From Pohlia nutans (Eukaryota > Streptophyta > Bryopsida > Bryales > Mniaceae), in NCBI GenBank assembly GCA_022496805.1, contig CM040101.1, forward strand, positions 8,558,501 through 8,622,500: a stretch of DNA of 64,000 bases. Direction: 5' to 3'. Positions 42,390 through 54,940 of the stretch are shown here, one piece after another. The notes beneath the pieces were generated by a model. That model worked only from the letters and a program-made list of their open reading frames with translations. It had not been told where the DNA came from and did no database searches. Position 1 is the first letter of the stretch, and each line of letters begins with the position of its first letter. Made by a program: the position numbers and the translations under genes.

Positions 42390-45300
42390 ATGGCGAATTG
42401 GCCGCAATTTGCAGGATGGCCTGCTCCTCAGCAACAACAGCAACAGCAACCTGGTCCTCCTCTTCTACTTCCTTATGAGAAAAACGCGGTGGAGTTTCGT
42501 CCTGTAACGCCGTTTCTGCAGCATTCACCACGTAGTTTTCATCAGTTTCGATCTGGTCCTCCTCCGTCTGGTCCTCCTCCTTACGGGAATGTGTATCCTC
42601 CTAGTGGAAACAGCCCTAGTTTTAATCAAAACTCTCAGGGATGGAGTAGTCCTTACCCCAGGGGTTATCCGCCAAACCCTAATGTGATCCAGAACAATTT
42701 TGTTGCACCTCCAAGTCAGAGCCAGCATGTGCCGATGCATAGAGCGTCTGTTGCAGGATCAGGATTAGCGTCATGGTCGAATGATGCACGTCCTAATTCA
42801 GCAGTAGTCAGGCCTCTCTTTCTGAATTGGATAGATGAGAGCGGAGACTCTGGTGACCGTATCTTGAGTTTAAGAGCCTCTTCAAAGAGTTCAGATATTT
42901 ACAAACTTGTCGATATGGTGGAAGAGACCATCGGCAAGATTTTAGCGCTAACCGATTTGCAGACTTGCAGAACAGAGTTTACCGTGTGTCCTTTTAATTC
43001 CCGCCATGGTGTGCCAGTGGATGCACTTCTTCGCCATACACTTCAATGCCCCGAAGGCACAGTCCAGGCCAGCTCCCTTTTTCATTCTTTACAGTATCCA
43101 CACACCGTAGCTGTCGATCCAACTGATCGGCATCCGGGCGCAGAGTCTACACTGTTTAATGTTAATTATACTCCGATCAGAAAATTCGGTTTAGAAACCC
43201 TGAAGCAGCAATCAAGCCATTCTGAGACTGAAAAGTTAGCAGAGATGGAGATCAAAACTGACAATGGGAGTGAAGACGGGACCTTGACTCTATCCACGAG
43301 CAAGCAACAGTTTGATCCTTGGGGTTCTTTATTCTTTTACAGAGAAGCTCCAGGTGTTGTTGTGATATCCTTAGCTCATTGTTCATCAAAGGGTTTTGGT
43401 GATCCCATGTCTTCTATGCCACCTTCTTTGCGGATAGAGATGGAAAAGTGTCCGTATGTGAAGCATCTTCGTGATGATGAGTCCCATGGTGTTGTGAAAG
43501 AATCAAGATTTTTGCCATCAATGCTATGGAGTTTAGGGAAGGAATTGGATTCCTGGAACGACATGCCATCTATATGCTCGCGAACAGTGCTTGAGGCTGC
43601 CACATGCTTGGGGAGAGTGAGGAAGGCTTTGATCTTGGACTGGTTGCTCGTACACTCACCTGTGTATGGAGTTATCTTGGATGTGGCAATGGCTGCTCAC
43701 ATTTCTTGTCTTGTGCAGCTCTACCTAAAAGCGTTGCGAACACAGTCGTTGACGCTCTTGGGTTTAAAAAAGAGGGATATTTCAATTACAAGTGACACTA
43801 TGGTTCTTGAATGTCCCGCGTATGCAGAGGCCAGTACTTGGTTAGCATCGTGGTTGTCTCATCTCTATGGACCCATCAACAGTAAAGCAGTTGTCCTTAA
43901 TGTATTGAAGCATTGCCTCAATGCATGTGGAAGGTTTCTTTCTGTTGTTCCTTTAGACCTTGAGACTGAGGATCTGACAAATAAAGAATTCAAGGTTTTC
44001 ATGGAGCATATGAAAATGCTTCCAAAAGGGGCTGATAATGCAGTGTCAAACCTAGAGGAGGTTCTGGAAGTGAAGAAGGTTGGTGCTGCAATGGATGCTC
44101 TTTATGAGCGAGCCAATTTTGAGAGATACATCAAATCCGGGTTGAGCAACAATAATAATGCCACGAAAACCCAACGGTAAGAATCAGACATATATCCCCA
44201 GGCCTACTCTTCGTTCAAGCCTAGGCCTCCTACTTATGAGCTGTAATGGTTTAGATCTCCGAATTGGAGTCGTTGAAGGCGTCAATATCGTGTTACTAAT
44301 CAAAGTTATCGAAGACTTGTATATGACCTCCTTAGGTTTGTTTAATGATGGCAGGATTGGAGATTATGAAACGACGGTGAATTTTGCAAACAATGAGAAA
44401 GTCAAGCGTCCTAATTATCGTGCTGTTACTGAGCATGACGGCCTTACTTGGCAACGATCTCAACAGGAGGTTTGGTGGCTTTACATGTCTTCTAATTGTC
44501 CTGCTTGTTTTTTTATCAATTTTTTTTTTTGAAACTGTGACTTCTTTGACTGAACTTCTTTGATTTGTTCATAGTGTAAATACCATCTTATTTCAATTTA
44601 CCAGGCGTTAAATTGAAGCACATTTCTTTATTATCAAGCAAGGTCTGTGGTTTCGTAAGAGTATGCTACTCAATCGATATTCTATATTTTTTTATTTATC
44701 AGGAAATTTGTCTTCATGCTGATCATTGTTTGGTATTGTAACCCAGGAGAAAAGAAACAAGACAAAAGCTGAGTTACTGGCTGAGGAGCGGGACTACAAG
44801 CGGAGGCGAATGTCATACCGGGGAAAGAAACTGAAGCGAACCCCACTGCAGGTACATCAGCTTTCACTGCCTTTCTTTTGCTAGTCTGTCGGTCACAATC
44901 TTTGTCTGTGTTCTGCTTGCCATTACTGAGAAAAGTCATTGTTATTCTGGGCATGCCTAACAACCAGATTCTTGAAGTGGGCTCTGGAGGTTCTTACGTG
45001 CATGAATAATTGTACTGACACTTTCACATAAGTGAATCATTCATTGGTTGGTTTATTTTGAACTAATTTGTTTACTCTTACAATATTTTCTCTGAGCTTT
45101 ACAGGTTTTGCATGATATCATTGAAAATCATATGAGAGAGATCACGGAAGCAGGAGGTATAGGCTGTTTTTCTAAACAGCCATTGCACATTCCCTCTATA
45201 TCACACACAGAAAGTCAACAGCAGTTGCAAGGGAGCATTCCAACAAATTCAAATTTTCAGCATCATTCTGGAAGTGCTCATTATTCAAGAACGACCAACT

Positions 45301-45721
45301 CAGAAATGGCTGGTAATGTGTTGCGGCTTTATGACGACCACAGGGAGGATTCAAGCGCTTTTAGGAATGAGTCCAGGTTAGTATCTCCTTGCAGGCCTTC
45401 GGCTGAAGCTTGTTCGGATGTATAGATAGTTGTTTTGCTACAAGTCCATGAGAATGCATGCTCCACTTGTATTTCACTCCAATTGGAGTGCGTTTTGTGA
45501 GTACTTATTTTTATGTGTTACTAGAGTTGATTAAGGTGAGTACTATTGTCTCTATGATAAGCTACCAACGCGATGAGCCTTGCATCCTTACTTCTGAACG
45601 GTAGGATGGATTTCTGTTTAGATTGTCTTTGTTATGCTCTGATATCTGAAGTGCCTTTGGTTTTGTGGTCAGGTCCAGAAGCCAAAGCAGATATTCGGGA
45701 TTATGGGTTCAAACAGAGTGA
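42390..45721 (+). CDS. SNRNP48: U11/U12 snRNP 48 kDa protein
   Basis: Minor-spliceosome protein of the U11/U12 di-snRNP that contacts the 5' splice site of U12-type introns. Exons 42390-44176, 44355-44469, 44747-44851, 45105-45376, 45673-45721; 775 residues, all phases consistent. After a Gln/Pro-rich start (QQQQQQQPGPP), the CHHC zinc finger lies at about C200, H206, H216, C220 (spacing C-x5-H-x9-H-x3-C, the U11-48K/TRM13 type). A long conserved middle region follows. The short downstream exons hold the charged segment KRPNYRAVTEHDGLTWQR and the very basic ERDYKRRRMSYRGKKLKR typical of plant 48K proteins. The end is a short RS-like tail (ESRSRSQSRYSG). ATG 42390 is the first in frame. The last exon is short and least certain. 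Confidence 0.92.
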
Positions 45722-46667
45722 ATTCTTGAGATGGAGTATTTCGGGACAGTGGGGGCCGCACATGAAATTTTTAAATCTGCGAGACATTGCCCAATTCATC
45801 ACAGCAGGTGCACATATATTTTCTCACGGCGAATTGAACTCATCTTTATAGTTTCCATTTTAAGATAATGTGGACTGTTAGAATTCTGCAAGGTGATGAA
45901 ATTAGAGATTTGAAAACTAGGACTCTGAGACTTGATGTTGCAATTAAAGAGTCTTGAATAGATCTTAAGCTTCAGCAGAAGGGCAAACGTCAAGAGTATC
46001 AACGACACATTTGCGTCAAGTTTCAAGTGGACTTAAAATAGCTTCTATCATTGGCGATGAAGCACCTGGTACACGTGTCCAGCTGGGTCTCACGACATGG
46101 GGAAGCACACGCCGCTTTTGTATCCTTGTCTGTATCCTCGATATGAACTGTGCTGCAAGATCACAATGAGTGAAATAGAATTTACATAGGCCTTCTTATT
46201 TCTTGTTAGATCTTCGACTTCCGTCTAAGGCACTTGCAATTTTGAAGTTCTGTTGCATGTTAGTTTGCTTTGACGTGTGTTATTGCTACTTCTCCTCTAG
46301 AGAACACCTTTTGGTTGTGTCTGGAAGCGAGGTCCTGACGGTGGTTTTTTAAGGGTGCTTGGTGAGCACAAATTAAAAGCAGTTATATTGAGGCTTAAAG
46401 CTGTGGTGCTCTCTTGCATTTGAGGACATACCTATCACTAAGCGATGAGCTAAGTAGTAGGGGGCGAATTATCAGACACAAGTGTCGGTGCCATGTCGCT
46501 GTTGTTGTGATTAATAGAGGTTTATGAGACTAGGCTAACTTTTGGAGCTCAAATTGCGACATGTATAGATTCTTGGAAGACAACAGAGCACCTGACAGTC
46601 TTATAGTATCAGATCTTATTTTCAATTGCTTCAGTTTGCACCAGATAGTCCCACCCGTGAGTTGCTG
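45722..46667. other. Region downstream of the U11/U12-48K gene
   Basis: Probably 3' UTR near 45722-46050, then AT-rich DNA. No gene or paired repeat that I can support. Confidence 0.4.
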
Positions 46668-46669
46668 TA

Positions 46670-47631
46670 CAGTACCGGGCAACTCTCATTCGTCCACCCC
46701 CCTTCTGATGCAAAAATCAGCACTATACATGTAATTTGGAAATGACACCAAAGGTTCAAAAATTCATGAATTCATGGAATTGCAAACCGTAAATTGGGTT
46801 GGGAAGGTAATCAAGTCTAGTTTTATGGCATGATAATTTTTTACATTGAAGTTGTCAAATCATACAACAATAGAGCTTTTTATGATACACTATGTATAAT
46901 GATGTGCTACCATCATCAGAACTTGTGATGGGCATCATATTGAAAGACATGCTAGTGAAGAGAACTTCAAGGGTCTCCATATTGATATATTTGTATGGTG
47001 ATTGAATGGTTTTGACCAAAACTTCTTTCTTGTTTGGCCCCAAGTCATTTTGTCATGTATGATTTTGAGGCATTGGAAAAACATTCTACTTATCTGTCCA
47101 CGAGTGGGTGACCTTCAAATCTATGAAAAAATCTTACTATTAAGCTTGAGAAATTGCCAAGAGTAATTTGGTTGTTTACAATTGACTCAATAGCCAAATG
47201 AAAGCACCATTGTGGTTTACAAGAGTGAATGTTGAAAACCAAACAAAAACATTCATGACAAAATCACTTGGGGCCAAACAAGAAAGAAGTATTGGTCAAA
47301 ATTGTGCAACTACCATTCAAATATATCAATATGGAGACCCTTGAAGTTCTCTTTACTAGCATGTCCTTCTATATGAAGCCCATCACAAATGTTGACGGTG
47401 GTAGCACTTCTTGGAACATAGTGTCATAAAATGCTCTATTGTTGTATGATTTGACTACTTCGATGTGCAAAAATAATTATGCCATGAAACTAGACTTGAT
47501 CACCTTCCCAACCCAATTTCCCGTTTGTAATTTCATGGATTTTTAAGCTTATGGTGTCATTTTGAAATTGCAAGTATAGTGTAGATTTTTGCATTCGAAG
47601 GGGGTGGATGAATGAGAGTTGCCTAGTACTG
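46670..47631. mobile_element. Tc1-like fold-back element with inverted transposase tails
   Basis: 962 bp flanked by TA (46668-46669; 47632-47633). Ends CAGTACCGGGCAACTCTCAT and ATGAGAGTTGCCTAGTACTG. Arms of about 380 bp (to roughly 47060, and from roughly 47260) are inverted copies. Both arms translate, outward, to the same diverged Tc1 transposase tail: PNKKEVLVK, INMETLEVLFTSMSF and GGSTS-like (minus strand 47043-46900 and plus strand 47265-47420). Both retain the end motif that normally lies just inside one terminus only. Confidence 0.85.
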
Positions 47632-47633
47632 TA

Positions 47634-48610
47634 CAATACCTAGCAATAAGTTCCCGTCAGTGTCTGTTTCAGAGATGAAACATTGCAGTGCAAGAATAGA
47701 AAATTTTGAAATAGCACTACGGGTTGAATTTTTTTCCAAATCAGAAATCGTAAAGTGCGTTGATGAGATAATTGAGTATACTTCAATAGTATGATGACAA
47801 ATTTTAGAAAATTGCAAAATCATACACCAATTTAGAACTTTATTTGACACCCTAATTACCACCTAGTGCTTCCTCCTTTAGCATCAATTACAGCCATCAT
47901 CCTTGAAGGCATGCTAGCAAGGAGAGTTTCTATAATTTCTGAAGACATCTCTTCCCATGCCTAGTAGATGGTTTTAAAGAACTCCTCTTTATTCTTCGGC
48001 AAACACTCTTTTTGAACGACATCTTTTATCACCTTTCTAAATGGAATTTAGATTTGGGAAATTGGTGAAGCAGATGAAAACAAATTGGTGAATGTATAGT
48101 GATTTTCAGGGTACTGTATACTGTAGAAGAAATGAATTCCTTTACGGTCACCTGCTTTAGAAAACAAATTGATGAATGAATAGTGATTTCTGGGTACAAA
48201 GTGATGGAAACCTACTGTTGGGTACTGTAGCAACATATTTTGTTACTTAAAAGATATTATTATCATTATAGAAGGAATGGGGATCCTTTTTATTAGAATC
48301 ATGTGCAAACACAAACATACATTTTGAAGCATTATCGACTAAGATATCGAATTTTCAAGTTTCAAATCCAAAGCTGCTCAGTTTTTAATCAATTTTTTGG
48401 TTTATTTCATATCTCATACAAAAAAATCTCTAAATACTGATTTTTTTTTATCATACTATCAAAGAAGACTCAATTATCTCATCAATGCACTTTACGCACT
48501 TTATAATTTTACCACCTGTAGTGTCATTTCGAAATTTAGAATTCTGCAGAAGAGAACTCTGGCATGCATAACATTCAGTAATCTGTTTTATTCTGTTACT
48601 CCGAAAATTT
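47634..48610. mobile_element. Second Tc1-like element, adjoining the first
   Basis: Begins CAATACCTAGCAATAAG directly after the shared TA at 47632. Its left part (GTGCGTTGATGAGATAATTG near 47757) is inverted at 48470-48500 (CAATTATCTCATCAATGCAC). The right border near 48600 is blurred. It contains a transposase remnant at 47856-48040 and internal terminus-like pieces (GGGTACTGTA near 48107 and 48222), suggesting nesting. Confidence 0.65.
47856..48040 (-). pseudogene. Tc1/mariner transposase C-terminal remnant
   Basis: Translates to the classic end of a Tc1 transposase: DVVQKECLPKNKEEFFKTI, one in-frame stop (TAG), then AWEEMSSEIIETLLASMP, SRMMAVIDAKGG and STRW before TAA. The family pattern W-x(2-4)-P-x-L-x-SMP-x-R-x-VI-x-GG-x-T-x-Y/W is clear. 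The catalytic DDE part is not present. Confidence 0.85.
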
Positions 48611-49742
48611 ATTTACACGCATAATCAACTCTTTGATCACAACCGTCTTCACACTAGTGACATAGCCAGTGATGATTAAAATCACATGCGTTATTGAAGT
48701 TTGCCCTCGTGGTAAGTGTACAGATATCAGGTGTCTACGGGCACCCTTTGTTAGAATTAAGTTACTCATGAGGGAACTGATAGACCAAGGGTCTATGCCT
48801 AAGTTACTCATATGGTAATTAAGTTACTTATGAAGGAACTAATAGACCAAGAGTCTATGACTCGAAGTTAGTTAAAACACCAAAGTAATAGTCTAGTTAG
48901 TCTGTACATACTGTATTCTAAGTATGTAGATAGACATTACTAGGACTATAAGTGTGGCTTGGTGGGTGAAGGAGATATCTTTCTTTAATTGACAAGATCT
49001 CACTTCTATGGTTGAGTGGCAAGTCACATAATAAACATTATTTACCTTTTGTGCACATTAGCTTTCTTAATTTAACACCCTTGAATATCGGGCACCCTTA
49101 GGACGGCTTTCCATGGAGAGCTTGAACCTTCATGAAGATGTCATCCACAATTACTTGTTTGCTAGCACATGCCTTGGGGGGTGTAGCTTAAATTAATTGA
49201 GTGCTTTTGAGGGTGTAACATATTGAATTGTCAAGTGTTTATAGCATATGTCAGAACTTTTGGATAAAGTTTCAAAGCTTCTGGTTTTGTTTTGTCAACT
49301 TTACAAGACTTGAAGGCAATTCCCAACCTGCACCTCATTTATTCTTCCTACCTTTTAAACATATTAGGAGGTACCCACATGACATCACCATGCAGGTTCA
49401 TGCTCTTCATGGAAAGTTGTTCTTAGAGTATTGTCACTTGTCCTTCAAAATAGATGAGGATGGCATCTTTTTAGGATGAAAAGCAAGCAATTAATGCGTG
49501 GACCCACTGAAATATTCTCTTTGTCTCAACAAACAACCAATTTTTGATATCGTTGTGCAACCCTAGTAAATACTACTTTTCATTTTACGATAAGGGCAGG
49601 CTTCCATGTGAGGATCGGGCTGGTGAAAACCACTAGGGTGAAGAAAAGAATCCAAGTCTCAAGAATCACTAATGGTCCGTTGGCGTATACAAGAATGGAA
49701 ACAAATTCCTGGTTTCACCATTTCGGTAAAAAATTGGTAGTT
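48611..49742. other. Spacer, no gene seen
   Basis: Short direct repeats (GAGGGAACTGATAGACCAAG near 48770 and GAAGGAACTAATAGACCAAG near 48832, with TCTATG following both). No ORF with domains. Confidence 0.45.
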
Positions 49743-49952
49743 CTACACCGTTTATTGCCATTACTATGAGTCACAGAATTAGTATGAGATTTCCCACCAA
49801 TCTTCAATTTGTGTGAGACTTTACACAATCCTTACTACTCACCGTGAGAATTCTTAATTCATGTTAGTCACACTTTATTCTAATACCACAATTACTGTAA
49901 GAATATTTAATTACTATGATTCATAGTAAATAAATGACAGTAATCGGTGTAG
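49743..49952. mobile_element. Short MITE with CTACACCG ends
   Basis: 210 bp between CTACACCGTTTATTGCCATT and its inverted match ending AATCGGTGTAG. Inner TACTATGAGTCA pairs with TGATTCATAGTA. Ends shared with 29200-29395; interior differs. Confidence 0.65.
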
Positions 49953-51356
49953 TGATCCCAAGATCCCCCATCAATACTCATGGAAGGAGACCCTAAGTAG
50001 TTTGGACAATAAATGATGAAGATTCTTGTTGCTTTTGCACACTATGAGATAATTGATTGGTTGGAAGTTAGTAGAGTGAGTTGCACGGGTGGGATACTGG
50101 GGTAATCAAGTGATCTATCTTGCTCTCAAGTATTGACCTCTAAATGCTCGAGGGGGTTCCACCCAAAACTGCCTTATTTTGGACATTTTCGTTGATGATC
50201 TCTTATTGCTTTTAAAAACCTTAATTTCACATTCCAACTGTGGGATCTTGTACTCCTAGGCCTTATAAACCATCCATCAAAATTTCAAAACATTTGACTG
50301 TACGGATGTCAAAATGATAGCAAATAAAGTTGACATTTTGAAATTTCAGGCCCTAAAAATTCCGGGCAGCCTTGCTTTAATGGGCTTTTAAATCCCCCCA
50401 AAAGTTGAAATGATGTGTCATTTTTCACCATCCTTAGGACCTCAAGGTGAGGTAGTTAATAAGATGCATGACTCAATTTGACAAGATATTCAATTCATAA
50501 ACATTTTTTCAAAGACCTTTTAATGAATGGAGGTATGACGGGAAGCAAGAGATTTGGCTAAATCAAATTATCCTTTCAACTCTACTCCAATTGGATGAGC
50601 CCACAACTCATGGCATGCAATCCATGTGGGCTGGAACCAACTTCTTTTGAGGCGCCCAATGAATCTCATTGGCTTAAATTTTTTGGCAAACCTACCCAAA
50701 GTGTTGAAGCTGCTTTTGAACACTGAGGTGTTTCACTTTGAAAAATTACCCAAAGTGGAGTTTTGATCGGATGGACATAGTTCCAATTGCATTGGAGAGA
50801 AAACTCATTTATCTATGGCATAGTATTTTTTATTTTGAAGAAAAGTTTTTTTTTGGGCTTTGACAGCTCGGGAAAATGGTTCGTGGCCAAAAATTGGTCT
50901 CTTGGGAGCTTAGGGATTCATAAATATTGAGATATCTTGCTCCCAAATGTTAACAAATATCGAGATATCATGCATAAGATCTTACACCCTCTATGACCTA
51001 CACTAAGACCCACACTAAGACCCACTAACATTAGAGAAAAAATGAACCCTCAAATGGGCCTTCAAGCTTTGACATTGGCACCTATTTCTTTGGGGCTAGA
51101 TGGGGTAGGGCAAGGACCTCTTTTCTGACAAGAAAGGGTCTGTATCTTGGGTGAATCAAGAACAGTACATGCAGGTCTCACCAACTTTAATCGAATTTTC
51201 TACTCTAATTGTACCAGCGACGGGTACAAGGTGGAAGCCCTGTAATCAATTTTTTTATTACTTTATGTCATGTGGGAGGAATGAAATTGCTCCATCTTGT
51301 ACCTCAGCCCTTGGCTCCCTTTAGTACGTGCAATACGTGCACCAATCACATTCGAC
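49953..51356. other. Spacer, no gene seen
   Basis: No supported ORF or paired repeat. Confidence 0.4.
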
Positions 51357-51576
51357 TAACCTACAGCAGATGGCATTCTACGTAATAAAGCCGAAACTTC
51401 TGAACCTGCTTAAACAAAACGAAAAATATTATTAAAAGTACATCTTGCTTATTGACATCTCTAAAATATTCAGCCATTGTCAAAGCAGTTAACCCTACTC
51501 TCATACGAGCTCCAGGTGGCTCATTCATTTGACCATAAACCAAAGCTACTTTTGATTCTGAAATATTTTCTTCACC
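51357..51576 (-). pseudogene. atpB: Plastid atpB fragment (nuclear plastid DNA)
   Basis: The minus strand encodes a segment of the plastid ATP synthase beta subunit: [20 protein letters not shown], then [19 protein letters not shown] and NKQDVLL. A few bases are then lost (FIDN region), which shifts frame before IFRF, and a CAA-to-TAA stop precedes AGSEVSALL and MPSAVG. Similarity ends abruptly at both borders. It is too short and too broken to function, so it is a nuclear insertion of chloroplast DNA. Confidence 0.93.
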
Positions 51577-52339
51577 CTTTTGTCAGCCTTGACGTCACAA
51601 GGGTGGGCGTAGATAGGGAATAGTGGCTACAGAAGGACAATTTAAAAACAATCAAGGGGTCCCATAAGGAGAGTTTGGAGGGCCCATGTGAGGGTTCATT
51701 TTTTCTGTAATGGACCAACTAAAATAAGGCTAATATTCTAAAAAGATTAATCATCACACGAATCAACATCTCACTGAGGTAGATGTCACACCTAAAAATA
51801 TGTACATATATAGCTTTATTAACCACGAGTATACTATTTGCATTGTGGCCGGCATTCACAATCCTATCACATGTGCAACTATTACAATAAACTTGAGTTC
51901 GACCCTGATCCTTTAATCTTCTTTCGAGATTAGGAGATTAGAAAAAGAACCAAAATTGAATTTACTAAGTCCTTCCATTCCATGTAAGCGTTCATTTTGA
52001 CAAAAAAATAATTTAAGGTTTTGAGCTATAAAATGCGCACTAAATCCACTTTTTGAAACTGACGTACAAATGAAAGTTGTAGATGATGACTTTTCCAAGA
52101 CATCCATATAGTTGGATTAAATAATGGTGTTGAAATATGTATAATTTGATTTTAAAAGAGATTATTGTTTTGATTATATAAAAGATACAAAAATACTCAT
52201 CATCTTATGAATTTTGGAGTGATTGGCCAAAAGTGCATAATGTACAACATTGAATCATCTTTTGCATGATGTGCAATATTTCAACCTATAAAATTATCTT
52301 TTGATTGCTTACAAAGAGATCTCAAAACACCTTTTTTCA
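51577..52339. other. Spacer, no gene seen
   Basis: AT-rich; short ORFs only. Confidence 0.4.
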
Positions 52340-52640
52340 ACAATTATAATTTCAAATGAACAACTTGACCACTATTGAAGTATAATGATTTCAACCAACC
52401 ACAATGAATTACAATATGAGAGTACTAAAGTTGTAATGTTACTGAATTTTCAAAGTCTTTTTGTGAAAAACCATTTGAAAAATATATAGGCATTTTACTT
52501 CAAATTCAACCATATGGATGTCTTCTAATAAGGATGTTTTATATGTGCTCTTTAGAGTCAAAACTCAAATAAGTTAAAGAAGCCTCATTTTATAATACAT
52601 TTAGTTATTGCCCAAAACTTGTACGCTCCTAAGGGTTCAA
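52340..52640. repeat. Dispersed repeat, copy of 20884-21100
   Basis: Shares ATGATTTCAACCAACCA, GAATTACAATATGAGAGTA and GATGTCTTCTAATAAGGATG with the earlier copy, same strand. Ends near GCTCCTAAGGGTT, a weak TTAA-family end. Confidence 0.6.
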
Positions 52641-53723
52641 GGACATGGCTTTTATGATTCCCACACCCAAATCTCTTATAAAAACTCCATTTAAGCAGGA
52701 TGTTGTTTTCAATTTACTTTGGTTCTATTCTAAGGTGTTTTCACGGTAGGGCGTCCAAAATGTGCAGTGTGACATCACATAACAAGCAAAATGTGGCAGT
52801 AAACATTTTCTATTGGTTGACTATCATTTGTACAGTACGGATCTTCAAAATAAGATATTATGGTTTTTTGAAAAACAACAGAATTGGTTAATGTCAAGTT
52901 TCATTCTTAGTTCAAAAAGTGAGACCTTAAACATGATTTTCCAAAACAAGTAGAATCAAATAATAGAAACCATACCATCTCGTAGTGCATGTTATTTCAA
53001 TTTCATTACAATATTTTCTAATTTTTTTGTGTTAATTTGGGATTTTTAATTGAATTTCAAGAGATAACCTTGCAAAATTAATTTAAAAATATTAATAAAG
53101 AATATGATGAATCCAACTGTATAGATGTGATCTTCACGTTGACATTTACAACTTTGCTCTGAACATCAACTCCATTTTTGTTTTTCATCAAACATTTAAT
53201 AATGAATCTTTGAAAACAGTGTTGAATCGCGACGGTAAAGGTCCTTGAGAGGGCTTTTAGACAAAAAAAGAAATGGTCTTCAGAGCTCTAAAATGATGCT
53301 TTTAGTAAAGTATTAAAAACCATCCTGCTCCAAAAATTTCCCAACCCATCTACTAGAAATGTTTATTTTTTAAAATAGTCAATATTAAGAGAGATATACA
53401 TATCCAAAACCTTGTGTATCCTTAACCCCTAATGTCCAAAGAGACCACAACGTGGTTGATGGTGTACTATAGCAGGCTGTAATTTCAACATTTCTTAATA
53501 TAAAATGTTTTAATTTTTTTGGATACTTAGTTCTTTGTCTATCCCTTCCAATTGTGTAAGTCATACTTCCAAATGATCATTTGATGAACTAGATATAAAA
53601 TTCAGGAGGCATTGCCTTCATTTACAAACTTCTCAACCAATGATACGAGTGTTTTCACGCTAGGGTGTCATTTTCGTAAAAAAAAAGTGTACAATATGTA
53701 AAACATTTGCCATTAGTGGGCCA
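52641..53723. other. Spacer with one unpaired TTAA-family end
   Basis: TTAACCCCTAATGTCC at about 53429 resembles a left end; no partner is clear. No gene. Confidence 0.4.
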
Positions 53724-53727
53724 TTAA

Positions 53728-54307
53728 CCCCTAAATGCATGGAGCCCTCTCAAAATTCGGTAGTTTTGCAAAGATGCATTTATAAAATGCAACTAAGAGG
53801 GATATTTTGAACTTGGTGTATGAATAAAAGTTGTACATTATAAATTTTTGGATTCAATCCATATGGTTAGATCTGTGATTGCTATCATCAATATTTTGTA
53901 TTAAATTTAAAATTTGAAATACAAAATTATTTTGTAATTCAGTTATGAATAAGATATTAACAATTTGTGAATGAAATTTGTTGTGATGGGTTGAAATGTA
54001 ATACTCTAAGTGTAGTGATTTTTGGAGATTTTTTGGTTGCTTAATTTTGTGAGTTGACTTTTTCAAGAGCTCTTTTGATTCGTTTTGAACTAAGATCTTC
54101 AAAAAGTTTGGTGAATCATTTCAACATGAAATGAGGCATAAAAATTTCACAAATCATCCCCTTTCTAATCGGTTCCCACATACATGAAGCTAACTTCCCG
54201 TAAAATCTATAGTAAAAAATTCACACTACAAAAAATGCATGACGGATGAGAAAATATGAATGAAATCTATACGTTGTCCAAAAAATGGATGCTCAAGCAA
54301 TTAAGGG
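53728..54307. mobile_element. TTAA-family element, intact ends
   Basis: 580 bp bounded by TTAA at 53724-53727 and 54308-54311. Starts CCCCTAAATGCATGGAGC and ends GCTCAAGCAATTAAGGG, imperfect inverted repeats. Full-length relative of 20278-20849. No transposase. Confidence 0.82.
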
Positions 54308-54940
54308 TTAACACTATAATAACTACAAAAATGTTTAAATAAATTAAAATTGAATCTTTTCAATATACCATATTTGGAATCTTTTCATCATATTATATAT
54401 ATTATGTTGGAATCTTTTGGAATCTTTTGGAGTATTCATATAATATTTTTGAAAACTTCCCTGTGATGTTCATTGTATTATGTTCTAGACATCCACTGCT
54501 TCAATTTTTTAAGAAAAACTTTTTTTTGTGTACAAATAAACCAAATCAAATTTCTTAGTATGTTTGTCATTTTTTCACACCTTAACCTAATACAAGGGCC
54601 AATTCATAAATGAAATTATTTTCAAAACTTATGTTACTTTGGATAGTAATAATTTAACAACATTTCAAACTATATTTTCAGAAAAGGTAAATAACTTCTT
54701 TGAAAAAAATAAAAGATATTAGCATTCAAGCATAAGTTTTCAATCACGAGCAAGGGAAAAAATTAGGGAAAAATATATTAAAACCTTATAATCTTGCAAT
54801 CTACTCCTAAGATAATTCTCAAAACTACATTGGTGTATATTATAATAGTCCTTTTCAATATCCATCAGTTGGTTCATCAAAATAAATCTTCAAAATTTTT
54901 CATTTCACGTATTTCTAAGTTTCTCATTCTAGGTGGTTCT
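54308..54940. other. Spacer, no gene seen
   Basis: AT-rich; no supported feature. Confidence 0.4.

Noticed and set aside
42325..42531. 68-codon minus-strand ORF over the start of the U11/U12-48K gene
   Set aside because: Overlaps the conserved 48K frame and derives from its CAG repeat.
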